The position numbers and the translations under genes were made by a program. 64,000 nt of DNA. Source: Zhongshania aliphaticivorans. Its GTDB lineage: Bacteria > Pseudomonadota > Gammaproteobacteria > Pseudomonadales > Spongiibacteraceae. The stretch's first letter is position 1. The number at the start of each line of letters is the position of its first letter. The notes beneath the pieces were generated by a model that worked only from the letters and a program-made list of their open reading frames with translations, had not been told where the DNA came from and searched no databases. The stretch covers positions 245,339-309,338 of the forward strand of contig NZ_CACSIJ010000015.1 of the NCBI RefSeq assembly GCF_902705855.1. Reading direction: 5' to 3'. Below, in pieces: positions 26,655 to 35,504 of the stretch.

Positions 26655-27755
26655 TTAACGCCAGTCATTGCAAAGCCGTACCACCTCTATTAATTGCGCA
26701 TCGCTCATAGCCGGCCCCAGCGGCAGGCTCAATGCGGTATGACTCAAACACTCGGTTAACGGCAAAGACACCTCACGCCACTCGCTAAGCGCCTCTTGTT
26801 TGTGAGGAGCGATTGGATAATGAATCAGTGTTTCAACGCCATGCTCGGCAAAATACGCTTGTAACTCGTCCCGGCGCGAAGTATGGATAACGTACAAATG
26901 AAAAACATGAGAACCATCATCACGGAAGCTCGGCAAGATGATATCCGGGTGCTTGATAAGATCGTGATATTGCTTAGCCAGTGCTTGGCGCCGCTGAGTT
27001 TCTCCGTCTAGAAAACGCAATTTCACGCGCAAGATTGCCGCCTGTAACTCGTCCAGACGACTATTCACACCCTTTACTGTGTTTTGATACTTTTTATCGC
27101 TACCGTAATTTCCGAGCAGCCGAACCATGTCGGCAAGCTCTTGGTCTGCGGTTACCACCGCGCCACCGTCGCCAAGGGCGCCAAGGTTTTTACTAGGATA
27201 AAAACTAAATGCGGCGGCGTGGCCTAGACTTCCGGCCCGCCGTCCCGCGACGGCGGCACCGTGGGCCTGCGCGGCGTCTTCTAACACCAATAAGCTGTAC
27301 TGCTCTGCCAATGTATTAATGGTCGACATATCAGCTAACTGGCCATACAAATGCACAGGTAAAATTACGCGACTGCGATCAGTAATCGCCTTTGCCGCAT
27401 TGAGCGGACACAAATTAAAACTCTTTTCATCTGGTTCAACTAAAACTGGGCACAGGCCATTATTTAGTACAGCTAGAATAGTCGCTATATAGGTATTGGC
27501 TGGCACCAAAACCTCGTCGCCCACCTTAAGCTTACCCAGCTCTATCCAAGCCCTTAAGGTCAAACTTAAAGCATCTAAACCGCTGCCGACGCCTACAGCA
27601 AAGCGGCTCCCACAATAGTTGGCAAACTCAGACTCAAAGGCAGCAAGCTCCGCACCGCGTATATACCAGCCGGAATCGACTACACGCGCCATGGCAGCTA
27701 ACATTTCTTGGCGGTATTGCTGATTTATTGCCTGTAAATTAAAAAATGGGATCAC
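26655..27755 (-). CDS. DegT/DnrJ/EryC1/StrS sugar aminotransferase (FdtB/QdtB-like)
   Basis: A PLP enzyme, 366 residues from GTG 27755, which has GGAG seven bases upstream; a TTG one codon earlier is too close to it. The PLP lysine lies in [18 protein letters not shown] (about residue 189), and the PLP-nitrogen-binding Asp in [10 protein letters not shown] (about 160). The family aminates keto sugars on nucleotide carriers. Next to a 3,4-ketoisomerase (28367-28765) and rmlAB it should make dTDP-3-amino-3,6-dideoxy-hexose. Galactose (Fuc3N) versus glucose (Qui3N) configuration is set by the ketoisomerase and is not decidable here. Confidence 0.9.
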   Translation of the reverse strand: MIPFFNLQAINQQYRQEMLAAMARVVDSGWYIRGAELAAFESEFANYCGSRFAVGVGSGLDALSLTLRAWIELGKLKVGDEVLVPANTYIATILAVLNNGLCPVLVEPDEKSFNLCPLNAAKAITDRSRVILPVHLYGQLADMSTINTLAEQYSLLVLEDAAQAHGAAVAGRRAGSLGHAAAFSFYPSKNLGALGDGGAVVTADQELADMVRLLGNYGSDKKYQNTVKGVNSRLDELQAAILRVKLRFLDGETQRRQALAKQYHDLIKHPDIILPSFRDDGSHVFHLYVIHTSRRDELQAYFAEHGVETLIHYPIAPHKQEALSEWREVSLPLTECLSHTALSLPLGPAMSDAQLIEVVRLCNDWR

Positions 27756-27830
27756 CAAGAATCTCCAGACAAAGTTTCGCTAAGAGCGATTTCGGCTAAA
27801 TGCAAAAAGATTATATGTTTTGAAAGTCAT

Positions 27831-28370
27831 TCAATACGCAGTCAAAAATCGCTTATTCTTTTCGGCAAATTTATTGAAAATTGTTGGCGTCATCGAATAA
27901 TAAACATTCTGCGCATCGTCCCCGGTTGCAACAACACCAAATTTTTTATGGAAGCTAATTACCTTGGTGTTTTCTTTGCGCACATCCAAATGACAAGCGC
28001 GAAATCCCAACACCTGAAACCCACAGCAATAGGCCAAACTCACGCTTTCCAAGGCCGCAGAAGCCGTCTTATCTTCGGTCAAAATCCAACTACCAAGCCC
28101 GAATGAATCCCTGTCACCAATAAAATCGTATAGACGTATCGTGCCGATTGCCATGTGGTCACGGCGGCGACAAACAATAAAATAATACTCGAGGTCAGCC
28201 GCCTCACGAATTTTGTATTCTCGTAGCCAGGCTTCCTGCGAATCAACGCCACCATTCACGGCAGATAGATGGCGGTTATAACGTGGATCAATCCGTATTG
28301 AGTGAATAAATTCTGCGTCCTGAATTTCGGCCAAACGCAAATATATACTGCGACCTGTTAAATCTTTCAA
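27831..28370 (-). CDS. GNAT-family N-acetyltransferase (probable amino-sugar acetyltransferase)
   Basis: A 179-residue GNAT-fold protein: IYLRLAEIQDAEFIHSIR at the start, IGTIRLYDFIGDRDSFGLGSWIL in the middle, then CHLDVRKENTKVISFHKKFGF-like FHKKFGVVATG, a typical acetyl-CoA-site pattern. It sits between the ketoisomerase and the aminotransferase and overlaps the former by 4 bases, with a TTG start (TTGA). Position suggests it acetylates the 3-amino group of the dTDP-sugar. Characterised Fuc3N/Qui3N acetyltransferases (FdtC, QdtC) belong to the left-handed beta-helix family, so a GNAT here would be an alternative solution. Confidence 0.75.
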   Translation of the reverse strand: MKDLTGRSIYLRLAEIQDAEFIHSIRIDPRYNRHLSAVNGGVDSQEAWLREYKIREAADLEYYFIVCRRRDHMAIGTIRLYDFIGDRDSFGLGSWILTEDKTASAALESVSLAYCCGFQVLGFRACHLDVRKENTKVISFHKKFGVVATGDDAQNVYYSMTPTIFNKFAEKNKRFLTAY

Positions 28371-28765
28371 GCCAATTGCTCCAAGAAATCATCGTAATCC
28401 CGTATATAATCATCTTCATAATAATACTGGTCTGCCAACACCAATAATACACAGCCTTCACTCAAATCATGCAGTTCACGCCACACCATATCGCACACTA
28501 ACAAGCCTTGTTTGGGATTGTCTAACCAGACCTCCTCTCGGCTGTGCCCATCGTCCAAAACTACTCGACAGCGACCACTAACGCACACCAAGACCTGTTT
28601 AAGATTCTTGTGGGCATGAAAGCCCCGGGCAACACCGGCCGCCGTATCAAAAATATAGTAGACTCGCTTAAATTCAAAGGGCACGTTTTTCCCAGACTCA
28701 AGTGCCGCTAGCTGCCCACGCGCATCACCGTAGACAGGTAGATCAATTAGCTCAATTAGACTCAA
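28367..28765 (-). CDS. dTDP-6-deoxy-hexos-4-ulose 3,4-ketoisomerase (FdtA/WxcM-like)
   Basis: A 132-residue cupin of the FdtA/QdtA type. It moves the keto group of dTDP-4-keto-6-deoxyglucose from C4 to C3. The active-site histidines are visible in GFHAHKNLKQ (His50 and His52), and PKQGLLVCDMVWRELHDLSEG is family-typical. The product is the substrate of the DegT-type aminotransferase two genes downstream. Its substrate comes from RmlB, encoded about 5 kb away in the same locus. The TGA stop overlaps the TTG start of the acetyltransferase. Confidence 0.9.
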   Translation of the reverse strand: MSLIELIDLPVYGDARGQLAALESGKNVPFEFKRVYYIFDTAAGVARGFHAHKNLKQVLVCVSGRCRVVLDDGHSREEVWLDNPKQGLLVCDMVWRELHDLSEGCVLLVLADQYYYEDDYIRDYDDFLEQLA

Positions 28766-28864
28766 GCTTCCTCCGGAAACATCATTAATGGCAATCCTAG
28801 GCTACCTAATAGTGGCGGCCTGCCACTTATTATCACCCGAGAAGATACGCCCCAGTAAATGTAC

Positions 28865-29803
28865 TTAAAGATCACGAAGATAGCGTGCCTCCCGCTTTAC
28901 ACCTGACCAAAATGCCGCTGGGCGCCAAAAGAAATCAAACAACAAACGCCAACGCGCACTATAAAAATTTACTCTAACAGCCAACCGTGCAACACGCTTA
29001 TTCAGCACCTTAATAATCGTCGGCAACCGCTGGCCAGATTGCTGTATATCTCTCATTCGCTGCGCTAGAACATCGTGCCGAAGCCGAATTTCTTTTAGAC
29101 GACCGGCAATCAACTCATCACGATCAACACCAACCTGCTCAGAAAGTGTCGATATCCCAACCCCAACACGGTAATACAACAAAGGTTGGTCGATAAACTC
29201 CAAGCTATTATCTAATAGTGCACGAAAACCCAGCACTAAATCTTCATACGCGAATGGGTAGAAAATATCACCATAGCGCAACCATGAGGCTCGCGACAGC
29301 GCTCCTGAGGCACCCAAATACATAAATTTCGATTCGGCGGCTTCGCGAATATTTAGCATTGCACACATCTCTCCCCCCGGCGGCTGGTAGCTTGTCGCTC
29401 GCCCGGCATCATCAATCGGCGCAACATCCGAACATAATAAAGACGGTCTTCCTGCTGCGAGATAGCGAGCGACCAAAGTAGAGACTCGCTCAGGAAAAGA
29501 AATATCATCACCCGCCGCCAAAACGATTAGCTCACCAGTTGTCTTTGCCATCATTAAATTAAAATGCGGAATAAGCCCCATATTCTCTGCATTTTTTCTA
29601 ACTGTGACAGGTCGCCCTTGGCCATAGCGCTCAACCGCTAGACATAATTTTTCATAGCTATCATCGGGAGAAGCATCATCAGAAAAAACAAACTCTGACA
29701 CAGGGTAGTCTTGAGCCAACGCGCCCTTCACACAGTCATCAATGAAGTCCTGCTGCTTATAACATAGCACCAAAAATGTAACTGAAATTATTTCATTATC
29801 CAT
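28865..29803 (-). CDS. Family 2 glycosyltransferase
   Basis: A 312-residue GT2: VTFLVLCYKQQDFIDDCVKGAL at the start, SEFVFSDDASPDDS with the first nucleotide-binding aspartates, and IVLAAGDDISFPERV with the DxD-type motif. The acceptor-side region has YPFAYEDLVLGFRAL, in which ED is the likely catalytic base. There are no convincing membrane helices. It lies downstream of a 292-bp gap that may contain a tiny membrane peptide gene. Sugar specificity is unknown. Confidence 0.88.
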   Translation of the reverse strand: MDNEIISVTFLVLCYKQQDFIDDCVKGALAQDYPVSEFVFSDDASPDDSYEKLCLAVERYGQGRPVTVRKNAENMGLIPHFNLMMAKTTGELIVLAAGDDISFPERVSTLVARYLAAGRPSLLCSDVAPIDDAGRATSYQPPGGEMCAMLNIREAAESKFMYLGASGALSRASWLRYGDIFYPFAYEDLVLGFRALLDNSLEFIDQPLLYYRVGVGISTLSEQVGVDRDELIAGRLKEIRLRHDVLAQRMRDIQQSGQRLPTIIKVLNKRVARLAVRVNFYSARWRLLFDFFWRPAAFWSGVKREARYLRDL

Positions 29804-29949
29804 AACGTCGCTGTCACTAACAAAAGGAGGCCTTTACACAAACCATCGAAATATTAAATGCGCTCAAGAAGCAATCTGTCGTAAAAGCTCAGAGAGCAGT
29901 CATTTCCTCGGCGCTAAATATTTTATATTTTCAGTCTATTTTTCACTAA

Positions 29950-30033
29950 TTAAATATCAAATAGCAGATTGGCTAAAAAATCCAAAACGCCGATGATAGC
30001 AATAACAGAAAATAGGATCAGCATAATTTCCAT
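29950..30033 (-). CDS. Possible 27-residue hydrophobic peptide
   Basis: ATG at 30033 to TAA at 29950 encodes 27 residues that would form one membrane helix (hydrophobic run from about residue 4 to 16, ends polar/acidic). It lies in an otherwise unexplained 292-bp gap between two glycosyltransferase genes. No good ribosome site precedes it. It may be chance; reported because of its composition and position. Confidence 0.2.
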   Translation of the reverse strand: MEIMLILFSVIAIIGVLDFLANLLFDI

Positions 30034-30042
30034 GGTTAAGTG

Positions 30043-30067
30043 ATAGCGAATTTCAGATTATCGCTAT
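30043..30067. other. 7-bp hairpin in the gap between glycosyltransferase genes
   Basis: ATAGCGA (30043-30049) pairs with TCGCTAT (30061-30067) with an 11-nt loop. It lies 29 bp after the stop of the upstream glycosyltransferase (minus strand) and lacks a U-tract, so it may separate transcripts. Confidence 0.35.
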
Positions 30068-30095
30068 ATGGAACCCAAGAATTTACAAATATATT

Positions 30096-30920
30096 TTAAT
30101 GCTCAATCGGTTTGTCAGTTTTTTTAGCTTCCGCCAAAACCGAGGCCACGCCTTTGAGCTTCGCGCTGGCACGCAAATATCGCCCACCCCCAAAGGTAAA
30201 CACCGCAATAATTTTACGGCGACGATTATCGGCAATGTATTTTTCTACTACATTATTGGGCAAACCATGCTTTTGCGCATACAAGACAAAAGATCGGCCT
30301 TTGTGGAAGTGAATAAACTGATTTACTATTTTACTGCGTACCGTTGAGCCGCCACCAACATGTGGAATACTGACATTACGGCAGTGAAGCACTTTTAAGC
30401 CCGCGTTATTTGCTCGCTTACAAATATCGACATCTTCTCCGTACAGGAAAAATTGCTCATCAAAATATCCCACTGCTGCCATTTGCTCAGTATCGAACAG
30501 CAATACCGCACCAACCAGCCAATCCGCTGCTTCAACGTGTTGATCCTGAGTAGGACCCAGCGCTGGCCCCGCAATAGCCGCACCATGAAGCTTCAATTCC
30601 GCAAGCAACTTCTCCAGCTCAAGCTCGGCAAGTTGAGTATCTGGGTTTAACACCAACACATAACGAGTAGTACTAGCCTTTATTCCGAAATTACAGGCAC
30701 TGCCAAAACCTAAATTTTCCGTATTCTTTAATAATTCAATATCTTGCCCATAGCGCTCAAATAACTCATCACTGCCATCGGTGCTTGCATTATCCACGAT
30801 CAACCAGCGCGGTAGTTTCTTCTGAGCACTATTCCGTAAAGATTCGATATGCGCAGGTAATACCTTGGCACTATTATGCGTTATCGTGACCAGGGTCATC
30901 TCATTAAAAAGATCTTGCAT
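30096..30920 (-). CDS. Family 2 glycosyltransferase (WbbL/rhamnosyltransferase-like)
   Basis: A GT2 of 274 residues from ATG 30920, which has GAGG five bases upstream; an in-frame TTG at 30962 is also possible. Motifs are TLVTITHNSAKVLPAHIESL, WLIVDNASTDGS, LGFGSACNFGIKAS and VLVLNPDTQL, the last giving a DxD-type site. The later FDEQFFLYGEDVDICKRAN is typical of WbbL-type rhamnosyltransferases, in which ED is the catalytic base. It directly follows the rmlBACD set, so rhamnose transfer is a reasonable guess. It is a soluble or membrane-associated cytoplasmic enzyme. Confidence 0.88.
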   Translation of the reverse strand: MQDLFNEMTLVTITHNSAKVLPAHIESLRNSAQKKLPRWLIVDNASTDGSDELFERYGQDIELLKNTENLGFGSACNFGIKASTTRYVLVLNPDTQLAELELEKLLAELKLHGAAIAGPALGPTQDQHVEAADWLVGAVLLFDTEQMAAVGYFDEQFFLYGEDVDICKRANNAGLKVLHCRNVSIPHVGGGSTVRSKIVNQFIHFHKGRSFVLYAQKHGLPNNVVEKYIADNRRRKIIAVFTFGGGRYLRASAKLKGVASVLAEAKKTDKPIEH

Positions 30921-30985
30921 TCCTGCCTCGTACTCCACGTTTATCGGTACAATATTTCGCAAACTATTTTGCGGGAAGTCAATCC

Positions 30986-31909
30986 CTAGCGGTCAAGCAG
31001 CAAGTCATCAAGCGCCATCCGCCACGCACTGGGCTCCAGACCATAATCAGCTTTGATTTTAGCCGTATTCAGTACCGAGTAGGCCGGACGCTTAGCTGGC
31101 GTCGGATAGTCCTCTGCACTTATCGCGCTTACCGTTGGTATGCGCTCTAACACTCCCAACTGATGAGCTCGCTCAAAAATCGCCATCGCAAACCCGTACC
31201 AGCTCACCGCCTCATTGCCGGCGTAATGATAAACGCCATAGAGGGCTTTCGTCCCGCTTTTATTTAGCTCTACCGCGTGCAATTGCTGCGCAATACTAAT
31301 TAGGGCAGTTGCAATATCACCCGCGTAGGTCGGGCAACCCATTTGATCCCCTACCACACTGAGCGTGTCACGCTCCTTTGCTAGGCGCAGCATCGTCTTC
31401 AAAAAGTTATTGCCATACTCACTAAACACCCAAGCCGTGCGCAATATGATGTGTTTGGGGCAATGACGCTGCACGGCGATTTCGCCATTGAGCTTGGTTT
31501 GGCCATAAACCCCAGTCGGACCCGTTTGATCCGTTTCGATATAGGGCGTTTGCTTATTGCCATCAAACACATAGTCAGTAGAGACATGGAGCAAGGGGAT
31601 ATCAAATCGGCTGCACAATTTGGCCAGCGCCATCGGCCCGTCCTCATTCACCCGCTTTGCTAACTCGGGCTCAGACTCCGCATTGTCCACCGCAGTATAG
31701 GCGGCGGCGTTGATGATCGCGGTGACACACTTATCAACAACGATCTTCTCTAGCACGACGGTGTCGTTAATATCAGCATCTTGGCGGGATAATAAGTTAT
31801 GGGGGATGTTCTGTTTGATTAACTGATCCGCCAAGCATTGACCAAGCTGGCCATTGGCACCGGTTACCAGTATGTGCATTTCTGCTTGTGTGCTGCTCTG
31901 CTCGCTCAT
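30986..31909 (-). CDS. rmlD: dTDP-4-dehydrorhamnose reductase
   Basis: A 307-residue short-chain-type reductase, the last step of dTDP-L-rhamnose synthesis. The nucleotide motif is MHILVTGANGQLGQCLA at 11-27, so a second Met at residue 11 is an alternative start. Ser/Thr in HVSTDYVFDGN and the Tyr-x3-Lys pair in VYGQTKLNGE are the catalytic residues. MGCPTYAGDIA is the substrate-side pattern. The ATG overlaps the rmlC stop by 4 bases. It is the fourth gene of rmlBACD. Confidence 0.95.
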   Translation of the reverse strand: MSEQSSTQAEMHILVTGANGQLGQCLADQLIKQNIPHNLLSRQDADINDTVVLEKIVVDKCVTAIINAAAYTAVDNAESEPELAKRVNEDGPMALAKLCSRFDIPLLHVSTDYVFDGNKQTPYIETDQTGPTGVYGQTKLNGEIAVQRHCPKHIILRTAWVFSEYGNNFLKTMLRLAKERDTLSVVGDQMGCPTYAGDIATALISIAQQLHAVELNKSGTKALYGVYHYAGNEAVSWYGFAMAIFERAHQLGVLERIPTVSAISAEDYPTPAKRPAYSVLNTAKIKADYGLEPSAWRMALDDLLLDR

Positions 31910-32445
31910 TGCTGAAACAGCTCTGCAAAGGTGGGGGCCTTGCTGTCTTTATCAGACAAGGTCGGGGCGGCCAGCGGCCAAGTGATTGCCAAGGCCGGAT
32001 CATTCCAGATTAAACTACCTTCATCGGCGGGATCGTAATAATCGGTGCACTTGTATTCAAAATCTGCGGTGTCACTAAGCACCACAAATCCGTGGGCAAA
32101 GCCCGGCGGCACCCAGAATTGGCGTTTGTTCTCCTCAGATAGCAGCACCCCCTCCCACTGCCCAAAGCTGGGGGAGTCTTGGCGAATATCCACCGCCACG
32201 TCGTAAACCTCACCACTCACCACCCGCACCAATTTGCCCTGAGGTTTGGTTTTTTGAAAATGCAGGCCACGCAACACGCCCTTTGCTGAGCGGGAGTGAT
32301 TGTCTTGCACAAATGGCAGTGTAATACCCGCCATCTCCCCATAGCGCTCTGCTTGGAAGGTTTCTAAGAAAAAACCGCGATGATCACCAAATACCTTTGG
32401 CTCAATAATCACGCAGTCTTTCAGTTTGGTTTGGATGACATTCAT
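31906..32445 (-). CDS. rmlC: dTDP-4-dehydrorhamnose 3,5-epimerase
   Basis: A 179-residue cupin. Family patterns are VFGDHRGFFLETFQAERY near 19-36, VLRGLHFQKTKPQGKLVRV with the catalytic His of RGLHFQ near 63, and VPPGFAHGFVVLSD near 115. It makes the 3,5-epimer of dTDP-4-keto-6-deoxyglucose, the substrate of RmlD. It sits between rmlA (33 bp) and rmlD (overlap). Confidence 0.96.
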   Translation of the reverse strand: MNVIQTKLKDCVIIEPKVFGDHRGFFLETFQAERYGEMAGITLPFVQDNHSRSAKGVLRGLHFQKTKPQGKLVRVVSGEVYDVAVDIRQDSPSFGQWEGVLLSEENKRQFWVPPGFAHGFVVLSDTADFEYKCTDYYDPADEGSLIWNDPALAITWPLAAPTLSDKDSKAPTFAELFQQ

Positions 32446-32478
32446 TTACTGTTGGTATCCGTTTATTGGGTGTTGCGC

Positions 32479-33363
32479 TTACTTGTAGCCGTCGGCTACG
32501 CGCAGTAAATATTGGCCGTAACCCGTCTTGCTAAGCAGCTCCCCCTGCTTCACTAGGTGCTCCGCGCTCACCCAGCCCCGCCTATAGGCAATTTCCTCTA
32601 AACACGCCACCTTTAAGCCCTGCCGATGTTCAACGGTTTGCACAAATTGCCCCGCATCAATGAGGGAATCGTGGGTACCGGTATCAAGCCAAGCAAAGCC
32701 TCGGCCCAGCACCTCAACATTCAAATCCCCACGGTTGAGATAAGCCAGGTTTACATCGGTGATTTCCAACTCACCTCTAGAGGAAGGTTTGATGCTGCGG
32801 GCTATGTCCACCACGTCATTATCGTAAAAATACAAGCCGGTCACCGCATAAGCCGACTTTGGCTTGGCGGGCTTTTCTTCAATGCTTATGGCTTTGCCGC
32901 CCTCGTCAAACTCCACCACCCCAAAGCGCTCTGGATCCGTTACGTGATAGCCAAATACCGTGGCTCCGCTGTCTTTACTCACAGCACTTTTTAGATTGTC
33001 GGAAAAATGCTGACCGTAGAAGATATTGTCGCCCAGCACCAAACTCACATTGTCTTGACCTATAAAGTCGGCACCAATCGTAAAGGCCTGCGCCAAGCCG
33101 TCGGGACTCGGCTGTTCTTCATAGAAAATGTTAATGCCAAACTGACTACCGTCACCGAGTAAGCGCTGAAAGCCCGGTAAATCTGTAGGAGTAGAGATGA
33201 CCAAAATATCTCGAATGCCTGACAACATCAGCACCGACAGGGGGTAGTAAATCATAGGCTTGTCGTAAATAGGCAGCAGCTGCTTGGAGATCCCCATGGT
33301 AATGGGATGCAAGCGGGTGCCTGAGCCACCCGCGAGGATAATGCCTTTGTATTTCTTACTCAT
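32479..33363 (-). CDS. rmlA: Glucose-1-phosphate thymidylyltransferase
   Basis: A 294-residue nucleotidyltransferase that makes dTDP-glucose. The nucleotide-binding loop [16 protein letters not shown] is at 7-22. [11 protein letters not shown] near 108 and [17 protein letters not shown] near 150 are typical, and the length and TGLYFYDN motif fit RmlA. GGAAG precedes the ATG. It is separated from rmlB by a 156-bp gap that holds a G-rich repeat, unlike the close spacing in the rest of the set. It feeds both the rhamnose and the 3-amino-3,6-dideoxy-hexose branches. Confidence 0.96.
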   Translation of the reverse strand: MSKKYKGIILAGGSGTRLHPITMGISKQLLPIYDKPMIYYPLSVLMLSGIRDILVISTPTDLPGFQRLLGDGSQFGINIFYEEQPSPDGLAQAFTIGADFIGQDNVSLVLGDNIFYGQHFSDNLKSAVSKDSGATVFGYHVTDPERFGVVEFDEGGKAISIEEKPAKPKSAYAVTGLYFYDNDVVDIARSIKPSSRGELEITDVNLAYLNRGDLNVEVLGRGFAWLDTGTHDSLIDAGQFVQTVEHRQGLKVACLEEIAYRRGWVSAEHLVKQGELLSKTGYGQYLLRVADGYK

Positions 33364-33454
33364 GGAGCTTCCTATATTGGTCTAACGCAATAAGTATCAG
33401 GCGTCGTATTAATACTGGTTTTTAGAAAAGATTAGGTGGTGCATTCATAGTTCT

Positions 33455-33498
33455 GGGTTTGGGGTTTGGGGTTTGGGGTTTTGCGTCTCCCATCTCCC
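33455..33498. repeat. Telomere-like G-tract repeat (TTTGGGG) with adjacent CTCCC repeat
   Basis: On the plus strand GGG (33455-33457) is followed by three GGGG tracts (33461-33464, 33468-33471, 33475-33478), each separated by TTT. This fits the intramolecular G-quadruplex rule. CGTCTCCCATCTCCC follows at 33484-33498. The G-rich strand is the template strand of the rml genes; the rml mRNA would carry CCCCAAA repeats. It may be a copy of a dispersed intergenic repeat. Confidence 0.75.
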
Positions 33499-33519
33499 GT
33501 CAAGCATTCAGCACTTACA

Positions 33520-34590
33520 TCAAGCCCCACCAATCCGATCCAATTTGTAATCCCCTGACAACACCCGCTGCCACCATTGAGGGTTATCAAGATACCACTG
33601 CACGGTTTTACGAATCCCTGACTCAAAGGTTTCTTGTGGCGTCCACCCCAGCTCACGCTGAATCTTGCTGGCATCGATGGCATAGCGCGCGTCGTGACCT
33701 GGGCGGTCTTTAACAAAGCTAATCAAGTCTTTAAAACCCTTGCCGCTTGCACGGGAGTTTGCGTTTTCTGGCGCTAGCTCCTCGAGTAACTCACAGATGG
33801 TTTCCACCACCTCGATATTGCGCTTCTCGTTGTGACCGCCGATATTGTAAGTCTCGCCCAGCCTACCCTCGGTCACTACCTTGAAAAGTGCGCGGGCGTG
33901 GTCTTCAACATAGAGCCAATCACGAATCTGGCTGCCATCACCATAGACTGGCAGGGGCTTGCCGTGCAGCGCATTGAGAATAATGTGGGGCACTAGCTTT
34001 TCTGGGAAATGGTAGGGGCCGTAATTGTTGGAACAATTGGTGACGATGATCGGCAGGCCAAAGGTGCGCCCCCATGCTCTCACTAAATGATCGGAGCTTG
34101 CCTTGCTCGCCGAGTAAGGCGAACTGGGTTCGTATGAGGTGGTTTCGGTAAAGAGATCGGTCGTGCCGTGCAGATCGCCATACACTTCATCGGTGGAGAT
34201 GTGATGAAAACGAAAAGCCGCCTTTTTATCGCCCTCTAGCCCCTGCCAATAACGACGTGCGGCCTCAAGCATATTGTAGGTGCCAACAATATTGGTTTGA
34301 ATAAACGCACCGGGGCCATCGATGGAGCGATCAACATGGCTTTCTGCCGCAAGGTGCATCACAAAATCAGGTTGATGCTGAGCAAACACCGCATTGAGTA
34401 CTGCTAAATCGCAGATATCTACGTGAGCAAAAGTATAACGCTCTGAGCTTGCTGCATTTGGAATCGATTCCAAATTACCCGCATACGTCAAGGCATCGAC
34501 ATTCACTACCGACACATCGGTATCTGCCAAAATATGGCGAACCACGGCGCTACCGATAAAACCGGCGCCGCCGGTTACAATAACCTTCAT
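33520..34590 (-). CDS. rmlB: dTDP-glucose 4,6-dehydratase
   Basis: A 356-residue extended short-chain dehydrogenase that makes dTDP-4-keto-6-deoxyglucose. NAD-binding [13 protein letters not shown] is at 7-19. [12 protein letters not shown] near 80, [11 protein letters not shown] near 132 (Thr-Asp-Glu active site) and the Tyr-x3-Lys pair in [16 protein letters not shown] near 165 are all present. [16 protein letters not shown] is family-specific. It is the first rml gene and the branch point to both rhamnose and the FdtA/FdtB-type amino sugar. Confidence 0.96.
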   Translation of the reverse strand: MKVIVTGGAGFIGSAVVRHILADTDVSVVNVDALTYAGNLESIPNAASSERYTFAHVDICDLAVLNAVFAQHQPDFVMHLAAESHVDRSIDGPGAFIQTNIVGTYNMLEAARRYWQGLEGDKKAAFRFHHISTDEVYGDLHGTTDLFTETTSYEPSSPYSASKASSDHLVRAWGRTFGLPIIVTNCSNNYGPYHFPEKLVPHIILNALHGKPLPVYGDGSQIRDWLYVEDHARALFKVVTEGRLGETYNIGGHNEKRNIEVVETICELLEELAPENANSRASGKGFKDLISFVKDRPGHDARYAIDASKIQRELGWTPQETFESGIRKTVQWYLDNPQWWQRVLSGDYKLDRIGGA

Positions 34591-34760
34591 AATTGTTAGC
34601 CTTTAACGCGACAACTTAGCTAGATCGCCGCACATCAAATTCAAAAAATATCGCAAGATGGCATACCCCAATAATTCTACTTATTATTCGACGATGGAGA
34701 ATACCTCTCAGCGCAAAGCGTAATATCTCATCAAAGGAATAAAAACCGACGCAAACAATA

Positions 34761-35423
34761 CTAAATACCCAAACAATTCCCGTCGCGATACAAAATGGTA
34801 GCCCGATGAGTTCGCCCACCCGTTGCCTTCAAGCCACTCATGTGCAAAACGCGAAAGCCCTTAGCCTCTGCAAGCACAATACCTTCTAGATATCGCTCCC
34901 GTTGAGAGTCATCAAGTAAAATCACACCTCGCTCAGAAAGTGCGGTAAAACTTTGCTTGATGCAATTCACTCTATCCCTACCATCAACAACAACGACATC
35001 AAATTTCTTCTTCTGTTCAACAATTACTCTACAGTAGTCGCCGTCAATGTCTTCCTGCTGAAAGACCAAATCCACACTCTCTGACACCTGCGGCTTAAGC
35101 AATTGATACCAGTGTTTATCATATTCAAGCGATGTGACACACCTCACCCGGTTTGCATAAAAATACGTTGAATAGCCACTGCCAAATTCAAACAAGCTTA
35201 AACTTTTATTTAAACGCTGATCTAGCAACTCAACTATATTAAAGTTCATCCAAGGGATTGCATTCTGCGAGATATCTACCGGTTTACCTTGAGCCAAACT
35301 CTGCATCCAACCTGTTGAATACAGATACGATCTCTTATTTCGAATTAATACTTTATATGCTCGATAATGTAAGACGAAAATCGATAAAAACGCAGAAACT
35401 TTTTTTATTATATTCACATTCAC
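34761..35423 (-). CDS. Putative class I SAM-dependent methyltransferase
   Basis: A 220-residue protein with a GTG start. LSLFEFGSGYSTYFYA near 75-90 resembles methyltransferase motif I, followed by CVTSLEYDKHWYQLL (motif II acid) and FDVVVVDGRDRVNCI (motif IV-like). The end, GRTHRATILYRDG, is common in related proteins of polysaccharide clusters. The N-terminus has a short hydrophobic stretch (7-25) that may anchor it. It may methylate a sugar or only have the fold. This part of the locus is visibly richer in A and T than its neighbours. Confidence 0.6.
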   Translation of the reverse strand: MNVNIIKKVSAFLSIFVLHYRAYKVLIRNKRSYLYSTGWMQSLAQGKPVDISQNAIPWMNFNIVELLDQRLNKSLSLFEFGSGYSTYFYANRVRCVTSLEYDKHWYQLLKPQVSESVDLVFQQEDIDGDYCRVIVEQKKKFDVVVVDGRDRVNCIKQSFTALSERGVILLDDSQRERYLEGIVLAEAKGFRVLHMSGLKATGGRTHRATILYRDGNCLGI

Positions 35424-35504
35424 GAGCCCTTATGAAATAACATTTTCAAATGATCATTCTCTTGAGCACCGCTTTTAAAACGGAAGGCTTTACAGAATAA
35501 AAAC

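Noticed and set aside
33432-33716. Frame running through the G-rich repeat and the end of rmlB
   Set aside because: Its C-terminal part is only the translated repeat (Pro/Lys/Gln), and the rest is the shifted frame of rmlB.
34616-34819. 67-residue minus-strand frame after the putative methyltransferase
   Set aside because: It overlaps the methyltransferase 3' end in another frame, lacks a ribosome site and shows no family features.
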